Part shown: one piece after another, positions 45,411-57,400 of the stretch
Position numbering within the stretch: the first letter of the stretch is position 1
Layout: each line of letters starts with the position of its first letter
Source: Panorpa germanica
Taxonomy: Eukaryota > Arthropoda > Insecta > Mecoptera > Panorpidae
DNA: 64,000 nucleotides
Direction of reading: 5' to 3'
Assembly (NCBI GenBank): GCA_963678705.1
Contig: OY783204.1
Span: 22,392,759 to 22,456,758, forward strand
Notes under the pieces: generated by a model
Databases searched by the model: none
Seen by the model: the letters and a program-made list of their open reading frames with translations, nothing else
What the model was told of the DNA's origin: nothing
Translations under genes and position numbers: made by a program

Positions 45411-48400
45411 ATGGATAGTGCTTGTGGTTTGGCCTGCTGGAGGCCGAAGTGGCTAAGGTCATGGGCTACACCGAGGGTCTTCCTCGTGGTCTATGGACTC
45501 CTTGGGACTACACAGGCTATGGCTTACATTTATTTTGTAGTGTCATTGACGACACTTGAGAGGAGGTTTAAAATTCCCAGCAAAACCACAGGTAAGTTAA
45601 TATGTTATGTACAGTGGCGTAACATCAATGGTTCAAGTGCTTAAATGTACATATATTTCTTGTAACTTCGCACACACCATTGACGATACGTCACTGGTTA
45701 TATACAGCTAAGGGTGAGTGAGGAGCATACATTATACCTTATATACCTGAAAACAAATCCGGACACCTAGGCGCCCTACTTTAAATTTCAAATGCCCTAC
45801 CTGTAGCTAGAGCTCGCATTATATAGTCTTATATACCACCCATCAAATTATTTTAAAATTTGTAAATGCAAAATAATGAGGTATTAAACATTTTAAATCC
45901 ATTTATCGATAAGTTGGTCTTTATTCATTAATTAAAACTTAAAAAAGCTATAAAATAATTGGATTTCGTATTTATACAATTATCAAATACTACTCAGTAA
46001 ACGTAAATATAACATTAACGTAATATGTACGTTAATAAATAAATAGTAACATTGTATTTAGTAGGTAAAAGTGAAACATTATTGCATACATACAACAAAA
46101 GAGAAAAATGGTAGTAATTTTATTACCATTTAATCTTCATTCCAATCTACTGAGTTTTAGTTTTAATTTTATGTTTTAACCTTAAATTATAAATCATAAA
46201 AATAATTAGAATAATTTAAAATAAATAAAGATTATAATTATCATTAAATAAAGAATAGAATTGTCGAACGACGCATGATTTCACAAGCTAAAATGTATAT
46301 TCTAGTTAAAATATCAAATTAAAACTAAAACGAGGTAGCTGGAATTGGAATTTATAGTTTACATAAAACAGTAGTTAAAAGTACATATAAAAGATTAAAC
46401 ATATAAAAGTTTTAGTGTTAATTTAAAGTATTAACCTAAAATTTAAAGCTTGTGAAATATAAATTAAAAAAATTACTTATATTAAATACAATAATTTATA
46501 TAAAATAAAGATATTAATTATAACAAAATAATTTATAGTACTGACGTATGATCTATGATTTCACAAGTTGAAAATTACATTTAAGGTTAAAATCATAAAT
46601 TATAACTAAACACAGTGAGTGGGAATGGGGCTTAAGATTATATTTTAAATTAAATAGTATTTCTTTAAAAAAAAAAGAAACTTGGCTAATCAAATTTCCA
46701 TTGTTAAAACAAGGTATAGGTATTTAGTTAGCAAAGTGAGAGAGAATGAGGCTTTCCAATATAATTTCTACAAATCCCTGACTTATTTTACAATTATAAG
46801 TGTTTCTAAAATATTCATGAATAAATATGTAATAGAAACAAATATATATTATTATATAGATATATATACTTATATAAAAAAATTCTAAAGAGAAAGGCAG
46901 CCTTTGTTTTGGCATCGATATCTTATAAATAAATAAAAGAATTTAAAATGTCAAAGTCCTTTAAATGTTAAGTTAATTATTATATAGATAAGCGTTCGGC
47001 AATCAGTCTTGTTGAGCGTACTTCACATACTTAGCGCGCTAATTAATTATATTTTATCAAATACGTTTACAAAAAGATATCAATATTACAATAATATCAT
47101 AAATATTTACTAAGAAAATACATAAAGAAACCAAAAATAATCGATTTTGTTTTCAATATTTATATTTTTATTTGCAAATTTCCAAACTATTTATTATAAA
47201 ATGAACCTAATGTATAACTATCATAAGATTGTTATTAACACACATAAGAAATAATAATTTTATATTTTCATTGGTGTTACTCCTTTTCATTTTGGATAAT
47301 AAGACTTGTAACATAAGCTGATTGAAAATTAATAATTTCTAAATTATTAATTAAGGGATTTCGAAACTTCTTTTTATAAGTTACTAGTTGCTGTGACTAA
47401 CGTTTTTGTCATATTACATTACATAGCGCCATCTATTGAATATTTACTCAATCTAGTCAACAGATGTCGCCAAACTGCACACGGTGTACAAATTTGATTA
47501 AAATCGGTTAAGTAGTTTAGGAGTCCATCGCGGACAAACACGGACAAACAACGTGACACGTAATTTATATATATTAAGATGTGTAAAATATTTATTTTTT
47601 TTTAAATCTAATTAAAAGTTATAAAACGTTTAAGTCCTTTAAAATGATATATAATATGTTTAGAAAATTGTAAGCATATGCACTTGCTGTTGGATTTCAT
47701 CTGCTATTTTGAATGACTAAGAAATTAAATGTCTATCAAATTGATAATCACTATTTTTATTGTAAGATCCATTAGTTGAATCATTACTAATTTTCAATTA
47801 GGTGCTCTACTTTACATCTGTGCAGCTCAATATCAATATGAAATATACAGGGTGTACGATTTTTTAACAACAACAATTTATGATATTTGTTTCTTGTTTA
47901 GAAATAGTATGCATAATTTTGTTTTATTGCTAGTTTTCCTGGAGTATTATACCATTTTGGAATCCTGAAGAGTTGCGCCAATTTTTAAAAAAACTTGCCA
48001 TAGTAGTGTTCATACTTTTTTCTTACACCACGATGAGTTAAAGTGGACAGAAAGTAAAAATCTTTAAAAATTTTAGGAAAAAAAATAATTTTGATTGATT
48101 ATTGTGTAAAAACTGGATAGCAATGCTATTTAGGTTGCCGATACAAAAAACAAATCAGAAATATTTGAAAAATTGTGGTCATGGTTAAAAGTTAAAAATA
48201 TCTTAAAGTGTTTCAATTTTCAAATAGAAAATTTTTTTTTTCTAATTTCTAAACAAAATGAGATAAAATTTTTTAATTTTTTTTTCTTGTGTAGTCATGA
48301 GCAGGACCACCCTCTGGTGCCCGCTTATCGTGGAATATTGGGACACCCTGTATAAACAAATTGTAGGAGATTTAATCCTCTATCAGATTAATAATCACTG

Positions 48401-51400
48401 TTTTTATCTTAATAGTCATTAGTTGAAAATATTAAAAAGGAAACATTTTCTTCAAAATGGATTGTAAATCATTAAAATCGAGCCCGGTAAATAATATATT
48501 CAGAATCAGCATATTCACTTTAAGACACTAGATTCTAAGACACTAGATAAAGAGCTTAAGTTTAGATTAAATATTATTCAGTGTACTTTAATTTTAATAT
48601 TCTTATTTAATATTTCTTTTCTCATCAGGTATCATCCTAAGTGGTAACGAAATCAGCCAGATCCTCCTCTCCTTGTTTCTCTCCTACTTCGGCGGTCAAC
48701 GCAACCGCCCTCTATGGATATCTTGGGGGGTGCTCTTCTGTGCAGCATCGTGTTTCATTCTCGCTCTCCCACACATACTATACGGCGCTGGTCACGATGC
48801 CCTAATCTTAACACAGGAATATCAAAATCAAATGCAAGAAAACTTCACGAACTTTGGAGAAAGTTTTTCTGTAACTCCAACAGATCAATTGTGTGGAGTG
48901 AATCCTTCGGAATGTAAGGAGGAGAATGAACTCCTTGGAGATATGTCTCTGACACCACTTGTGTTGGTGTTTGTGTCACAATTTGTTCTTGGAATTGGTA
49001 ATACGTTGTATTACTCATTGGGGCAAACATATTTAGATGATAATACTAAGAAGACGAAAACACCAATGATGTTAGGTAGGTTATCAATTTCCTATTGGGT
49101 TTATCACAAGGACAGATTACATTACATGTAAACAAAACAAACTATACCAGTATGATAGATAAAAGGGAAATTCAATGCCATTGTGTATTCAAATGTATTG
49201 ATTACTTGGTTATACTCTATTAGGACGCTAATTAAAAATATCTAAACGTTTTGATTTCATAGCCAATTAACAAAGCCAATTAACTTAAAGTTATTGCACT
49301 AAGTTGTTAAAATAAGTTTAATAATTCGCTTTGTTCAGTACAAAATTAGCACAGAACATAAAATGTGTCTCTGTTGACATTCTAGTTTAATATTGTATTG
49401 TTGTCTCTGGTAGAAATCTTACTCAGGGCAACACAGCGACGTGTTGGGCAACACAACGACGACTGCTGTGCACGCTACAGCCGTATGGCATTCGAGTCAC
49501 TCGTGTTTTGGCTTTTGCACTGTCGTAGCATGTTTCGCAACCATTTTATATCATTAGAATTTGTGGTTAAATTTATATTAAAAAGTGTAAAATTATTTTA
49601 TCATTAAACAATTGAATAATTATTCAATCTACAAATACTCGCATGGTTTAATTTCGTACATGCGAAGCTGGTCCTTCGAAGCCTTACAAAGCCGATCCTT
49701 CGAGTTTATTATCCGCGTGTGTTTTACATTGTGTTTTTGGCGTTTTTTTACATTTGCCCCTTGGTGATTGCCATTGAATGGGTAATTGGGACGCTCTATT
49801 TTGGCGGATTCACGGAGGATTTGGATTTTACAATTACATTTCAAGAAGGTTTTAATTCGTAAATGCGAAGCTGGTCCTTCGAGAATTAAAACAAATTTGG
49901 TCTTACAAACCATTATTAACCGCGTGTGAATTCGTGGTGTTTTGAGGTTACATCTGTGTAGTAATCGGCACATGTGCAAGCTATTTCTTTACATTTACCC
50001 TATGGCGGCCTGGCAAGTCATCAATTGACATTGATTGGGTAATGTAACGCTTGATTTAAGCGGATTCACATATATTTTGGATACTACATGTTCACATTTC
50101 AAGAAAAATTGTTCAAGAAATTTATTATACGGAAAGGGGTGCAAGGAACCTAGAAGAGAGTAAAATACTTTTTTACTCATCAAGGTACAATTCTATTATC
50201 ATTATCTACAAGTACCGATTTATTAAAAAATTGCTAAATTCCTGGATTAAGCTGGATTAGTTTTCTCATCCACGTTTCATCTAACATACAAGTACGAGTT
50301 TATCATCTAAGCAAGATGGAGGGGTTGAAGAGGCTTAAAACGGCGCGGACGACTGCAAAAGGTTCGATTTCAAGAATGGACAATTATGTCAGCGACGCAA
50401 GGGCCCTCGAATCCGGTACGGTAGAGCTGCTGGAGGCGAAGAAAGAAAAGTTGATGGCTACCTATCACACGTACGAGCTCACGCAATCCAGTATTTTAGA
50501 AATTGATGAACAGGATGATGAAGACATCGAGGATGTAGAAGAAAAATACTTTAATATTTTAGCTAAGTTAAATGCCAGCATCACCAAGTTAAAAGAAGTT
50601 AATAGGCCTACTTGTCCTAGCTTAGTGGCATCCAAGCTTCCAGCGGTGGAAATTCCAACCTTCGATGGCAAGGATATAACCAGGTTTAGGCCCTTTTATG
50701 AGCTCTTCCAAGCAGTTGTTCACAATAATGCATCACTGTCCGATGTACAGAGACTTTTTTATTTAAGAAAGTATCTCCTTGACGAGGCTCTCTCAATAAT
50801 TATAAATTTGCCGCTTGTGAACAGCTCATATAAAGAGGCTCTTGATTTATTGTTAGCGCGGTATGATAATAAGGCGCGATTAATTACTAATCATATAAAT
50901 ATATTACTTGATATTCCAAACATGCAGAAGGGTACTGCAATGGCTATAAGGGCTTTTTTATGTCAAGTAAAACAGCAATTACAAGCGTTAAAAAATCTTG
51001 ATGAGCCTGTAGACAAATGGGATATGATTCTAATCTCAATATTATGTAGAAAGCTAGATTTATTAACTAGTCGCAATTTCCATATGGAAAGAAATGTAGA
51101 CAAACTGCCTACTATGGCAGAATTTATATCATTTTTAGAAAAACGTGCGATTGCACTTGAGGATAGCTCACCATATAAAAGTATGTCAAATGACAAAAAT
51201 TATAAAGAGTATTCGTACTCGAGAGTTTCCAATGTCACTACTCGCTACAATTTAGCATGTAGATATTGTAATATGGACCATCCCATTTTTAGATGTCCAA
51301 AATTTAAAATGGCTCCTTTAGAGTCGCGTAATTCATTTGTTCAAGAACATAAATTATGTTCGCTATGTTTAAAAGCCCATAGTGGCAGGTGCTCCCTTGA

Positions 51401-54400
51401 GAATAATTATAAATGTCATAAATGTAAAGGCATGCATAGCAAATTGTTATGTGATAAAACAGATGCTGGTTCGCTGGCTGGCAAGACAACTGAATCTCCA
51501 GTTGTAATGTGCTGTAGCAATGATAGCTTGGGGGGTACCATATTGCTGCCTACTATGAAGGTAAAAATTGTTGACAATTTTGGTCGCGAGTTTCTAGTTC
51601 GTGCATTGCTCGATAGCGGTAGTCAAGCATCATTAGTGACTGCTGAACTCTTAAAAGAATTGCGTTTACGCACAAACACTCATCCTAGTAAAATAATTGG
51701 CATAGGCAATAAAGCCACAAAATTATATCACTCAGCAATTATAAACATACAGTCTAATTACGACAGAAATATTAATCACAAAGTGAATTGTCATGTAGTT
51801 GAATCTATCACTACGCATTTGCCTCAAATTTTTATTGACACATCCAAAGTTATTTTTCCCAAAAATATTAAGCTAGCTGATGAGCAGTATAATGTACCCT
51901 CGAAAATATCATTGCTATTGGGTGCGGATGTATATTTTGCCATTCTATTAGGTGGCTGTATTAAATTAAATAATGGCTCAGTTTTACAGAACACTACATT
52001 TGGATATGTAGTTGCAGGTAAACTGCATAATCAATTTAATTATAATGTTATTAATGAGCCAAAAATGTTTCAAAATCAAAATAATTATTCAAGTAATATT
52101 ATAGTATCTAATTTTGCCATTTCTGACCATACAACCCTTGAGAATGTTATGGGGCAATTTTGGATGACTGAGAAGGTCCCAGAAAAGACAGACAAGTTTA
52201 CTGAGGAATATTTAAAGGCTGAACATATTTTTAAAAATTCAGTACTACTTGAAAATAATACTTTTACTGTAGATTTGCCATTAGTCAGCCCAGTAAATGA
52301 ACTAGAATTGGGGGATTCTTTCTCAGTCGCCCTGCAAAGATTCTGTGTGTTAGAAAATAGATTTAAACGAAATCCTTCACTATTGAAGGTGTATAAAAAA
52401 TTCATTGATCAGTATATAGAGATGGGACATGCCAGGGAAATAGACATAAATTCTTATGATGTTTATAATACTCCTAATTATTTTTTAGCACATCATGCAG
52501 TTACAAATGATGATAGCAAAACTACTAAATTGCGTGTGGTCTTTGATGGAAGCATGCGTTCCAAAAATAAAGTTTCTCTCAACGATGTTATGCTGAATGG
52601 TCCTGTGGTTCAAGGCGAGCTCTTCGATATTCTCCTACTGTTTAGAACTTATGTGTACACAATTGTCTGTGACATAGAAAAAATGTTCCGCTGTATTCTC
52701 ACAAATGACACTTACAATGTCTTACAAAATATCTTATGGAGAGATGATCCAGGTAAGCCCATCAGTTGTTTGCAATTAAAAACTGTAACATATGGACTCA
52801 AATCTTCTACCTTTTTGGCCACACGATGTCTCATAGAACTTGCCCATCGCTACAAACATAAATATCCTCTCGCAGCGAGAGCAATGTGCCATAATACGTA
52901 TGTTGATGATGTCATAGTTGGGTGCGATGACGTGGAAGAGTTATCTGAATTAAAGTCTCAATTAATTGGTTTGTTACAATTAGGTAATTTTAAATTACAC
53001 AAATGGTCTTCCAATCATCCCCCAGTGCTCGACGACATCTCTAGTGATAAAAAATATATCAATGAATTAGATTTGAATAAATCAGCCATTATTAAAACAT
53101 TAGGTCTAAAATACAATGTTATTTTGGATACATTTACTTTTAAATGTCCTAACACGAATAGTAACAATTTGAATACTAAAAGAAAAGTGCTTAGTTTTAT
53201 TGGGACTTTATTTGACCCGTTAGGATTGATTGGCCCTATAATTGTAGTTGCCAAGTTAATCATGCAAGAGCTTTGGTTTTTGAAAATAGATTGGGACGCA
53301 CCGCTGCCTGACAAGCAATTACAGATGTGGGAAAAGTTCCTTAATGGTCTAAAGATAGCAGACAGCATTTCAATAGATCGACTTATAAAGGAGGAAAATT
53401 TTGTCACTGCAGAATTAATAGGCTATGCAGACGCATCTATGAAGGCGTACGGGTGCTGCCTATATTTAAGAACCATTACAGCAAATGACAACGTAAAAAC
53501 AAAATTAATTTGTGCCAAGTCTCGTGTGGCTCCACTAGGTAAGGTACTTACAATACCCCAACTAGAGCTAAATAGTGCAGTTTTGTTGGCACAACTTGCG
53601 GTTAGAGTTAGTAATTTACTCAAAACTAGATTGGAACATAGACTTTTCCTTTATTGTGATTCCAAAATAGTCCTTGCTTGGATTCAAGCGGACAAATTAA
53701 AAACCAATATCTATGTTAATAACAGAGTAAAGAAAATAACAGAGCTCACAGATAAATTCTCTTGGTACTATGTAAAATCAGCTGATAACCCAGCTGATAT
53801 AATTTCTCGTGGTATAGAACCACAACACTTAAAAAATCAAAATCTTTGGTGGAACGGTCCCCAGTATCTATCCAATTCTCATTTTAAACATGATCATTAT
53901 TTTGATTTAAATACAGTACTTCTATCAGACGATGAAGATAAAAACTGTAATGTTTGTAACATTGAAGTCGAACAAGCACCGTTAATGCTAGACTTGTTTA
54001 AAAAATTCTCCAATATCAATAAGCTACAGCGTGTATTAGCTTATGTGTATAGATTCTTTAATAATTGTAAAAAGGCAGTACACAGTTCAATTTGTTCTTA
54101 TCTTACTATTTCTAAAAATAATATTTGTGGACATTTATCTCCACAAGAACTTCATAATTCATTATTAATTATCATTCGCTCAGTTCAAAGGCAAATATTT
54201 TTTAAAGAAATAAAATGTCTCTTAGGTGGTATCATTATCAAGACCGGTATAGGTAATCTCCACCCTTTCGTAGACAGCACTGGTTTAATTCGTGTTGGTG
54301 GCAGATTGCAAAATGCAGGCATTGCAAAAGATAAAATGCACCCAGTCATACTGCCAAAGGACAACAATATCACTTCTATCATAATCAAAAATGAGCACTT

Positions 54401-57400
54401 ACGTTTGCTCCATGCTGGTGCTAGATTAGTACTCAGCTCCTTGTCTCAAAAGTTCTGGATTATCAATGGCATACGGGAGGTCAAAAAGGTACTATACAAA
54501 TGTGTTATATGTTCACGATTGAAGGCTGAATCTGCTAAACAATTGATGGGTTCTTTGCCAGCTGACAGAGTTACAGCTACAAGACCATTTCAGCATGTAG
54601 GTGTAGATTTTTGTGGACCTTTTAACATAAAGATAGCTCGCATACGTAAACCATTGATTACAAAAGGTTACATTTCATTGTTTGTTTGCTTTTCTACAAA
54701 GGCCATACACATGGAAGTGGTTTCTGATTTAAGAACTGAAACATTCTTGGCATGTCTCAATCGTTTTATTTCTAGACGAGGCATGCCTACTAAAATTTAT
54801 TGTGACAATGCTAAAACATTCAAGGGTGCTGCTAATGAATTAAAAGAGTTGTATAATTTACAGACTAATAAGTCTCATAGAAATAATGTTATAAGTTTTT
54901 GTAATAATCTATATATAAGATTTATGTCTAATGAGAACCTGAAAGAAGGTGATTTAGTTATTGTAAAGAATCTAAACTCACCCCCATTAAATTGGCCAAT
55001 GGCCAGAATCACAAAGGTCTTTTTTGGTAAAGATGGAAAGGTGAGAGTGGCGGAAATAAAAATTGGTGATAAGATCTACAACAGACCCATCACAAAATTG
55101 TGTAGATTACCACTGAATTGATTGTTGTGTACATTATGCAATTGATAATGTATGCTAAAATGTTAATTACGTTTTCTGTTATCTTTAGAATAATTGTTAT
55201 TTTGTTTTATTTTATATTATTCTCATACAATTATGTAGACTATCATAGATTTAAGAAGTTTGTAAATTTATGTAGCTCTATGTATTAATGTATTTTTATA
55301 TATATTTTAAGTTGGTTGTGGGATCAGCTACGTTCTGCTGGCTGGTAATTTATGTTCAGTACAAAATTAGCACAGAACATAAAATGTGTCTCTGTTGACA
55401 TTCTAGTTTAATATTGTATTGTTGTCTCTGGTAGAAATCTTACTCAGGGCAACACAGCGACGTGTTGGGCAACACAACGACGACTGCTGTGCACGCTACA
55501 GCCGTATGGCATTCGAGTCACTCGTGTTTTGGCTTTTGCACTGTCGTAGCATGTTTCGCAACCATTTTATATCATTAGAATTTGTGGTTAAATTTATATT
55601 AAAAAGTGTAAAATTATTTTATCATTAAACAATTGAATAATTATTCAATCTACAAATACTCGCATGGTTTAATTTCGTACACGCTTCATGCATTGATATT
55701 ACTCTTGTGAATGTGTTACAGTCTTCACAAGCTCGTCCTCATTGAATGAATCATAAAAGAAAAATGAATGGGGAAGAAAAGCATATACAGCTATTGGTTA
55801 CCGTGGCAACGAATAAGAGCTGCTCTTCGAAACAATCTCACTGGCTAATGCTGATGATACCACATTTGCATGACTATTGTTTACCATATAATGCAGTTAT
55901 TACTATTCCATTCTATTCTACGTTCTATTTAATAAAGCCAATACGTTGGATGCGAGCAGAACGGATCTGCAGACGGTTATGTAAAGGACCTGACCTTACA
56001 TACTTGGAATGGCTAATCTACTCACTCCAAAGACTAAATAATAAATACGACTAAACACAAATATCAATAAAAGACAGCAATCTAATTTTAAAGTTGGTTG
56101 CTAGTAATTGTCAATGTTATTTCGCTCCTATTGAAAAACCTATACCGTCACACAATTATTTTTAACTCTGATTGAAACACAATATTGATATTCTTGTCTT
56201 TTCAGCATACGCTATGTCCCTTCGAACATTGGGGCCTGTTGTTGGATTCGTTTTGGGTTACGTATGTCTAAACGTTTATATAGATCCTTCTTTAACTCCC
56301 CTTATTGACAAGAAAGATCCTCGCTGGATGGGAGCGTGGTGGCTTGGTTGGATCATATTAGGTATACTTGCATTTTACTTCTTAATTACTAATTTATTGA
56401 TCACAAAGTTGATTTCATGAATATATCTACATATCATTTCAGGAGTGTCGATGGTCATATTTGCGTTTTTAATTGGAATGTTTCCAAAACAACTACCAAA
56501 GAAAGGTAAACCTCTTGTAGCTGATGAAGAGTGCTTGAAACCTCCTGCTGGTGAACTTTTACCGTTGAATGAAAACGTGGCACCATTTCTGGAACAAACT
56601 CGTTCTATAGATCACATCCCGAAAGTTAAAGGTAAATTTACAACGAAAATCGATCATATTGAGATTTTAAAATGTATAATTTCTATTTGTATTTATTTCA
56701 GATTTTCCTTCAGCCTTAATGCGCCTTCTACGAAACAAAATCCTTATCTTCAACATCCTATCAGGAGTATTTTACGTTTTAGGAGGATCAGGATACATTA
56801 CATTCCTTGCAAAATATTTAGAAGTTCAATTCTACAAAAGTTCAGCAGGAGCTACTATAGTTGCAGGTTGTTCATAACATTTTTCTTAAATTTCTTTTAA
56901 AAAAATCATATCACCCTTAATATAATTATTTAAATAGAAGGTCTGTTCAATTCCTAAGGTCCTATGGCGTTAATTGGGATGATTTCTGGCTTCCTACTGT
57001 CAGGATTCGTTATTTCCAAATATAAACCTGGCCCAAGGATGCTACTTGGTTGGAATATTATCGTTGGAGTAGGCTACATTATTGGACAAGTTGGGTTTTT
57101 GTTTCTTTCCTGTCCAGATAGTGGATTACAGCAATACGTTATTGAAGGAAAGTGAGTAATCTAAAATATATTTTATGCAGTGTTTGTTGCGTATTTATTT
57201 ATGCACTAAATTTATCTATTTGTTCTGTTTCATTGTCTTTACATCATTGGATTTGTCTTTACTCTATCTTTATCTTCTCCGCGGTCTATATTTCACATTG
57301 ATTTGCTTCTCTCCCACACTTTTTCTAGTTTTCTGTTTCTTCAACTTATTACGAGTTATACTCCTGAATTTTCGTTGTCCTGCAATTCTTCTTAATCGTA

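Larger units (their letters stand above)
45592..48628. other. Oatp intron 1 contents
   Basis: Very AT-rich. It contains a degenerate tandem duplication (46140-46640), a SINE/LINE-like tail (47390-47579) and a mariner-type MITE (47848-48350). No further exon is needed, because exon 1 joins exon 2 in phase. Confidence 0.6.
49332..55681 (+). mobile_element. BEL/Pao LTR retrotransposon in Oatp intron 2
   Basis: 6350 bp with 329-bp LTRs that look identical and a 5-bp CGCTT duplication (49327-49331 and 55682-55686). It is in the same orientation as Oatp. One long gag-pol ORF is in BEL order, but integrase has an in-frame deletion. Apparently identical LTRs imply a very recent insertion. The duplicated leader (49650-50104) is unusual. 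Confidence 0.95.

Noticed and set aside
52085-53623. Open frames antisense to the BEL polyprotein.
   Set aside because: They are shadows of the long coding frame with no domain content. The same applies to antisense frames within the Gypsy copies and sense frames within the minus-strand LINE.
55746-56054. 102-codon open frame in Oatp intron 2 after the BEL element.
   Set aside because: No recognisable domain, no fitting splice sites, and Oatp exons 2 and 3 already join in phase without it.
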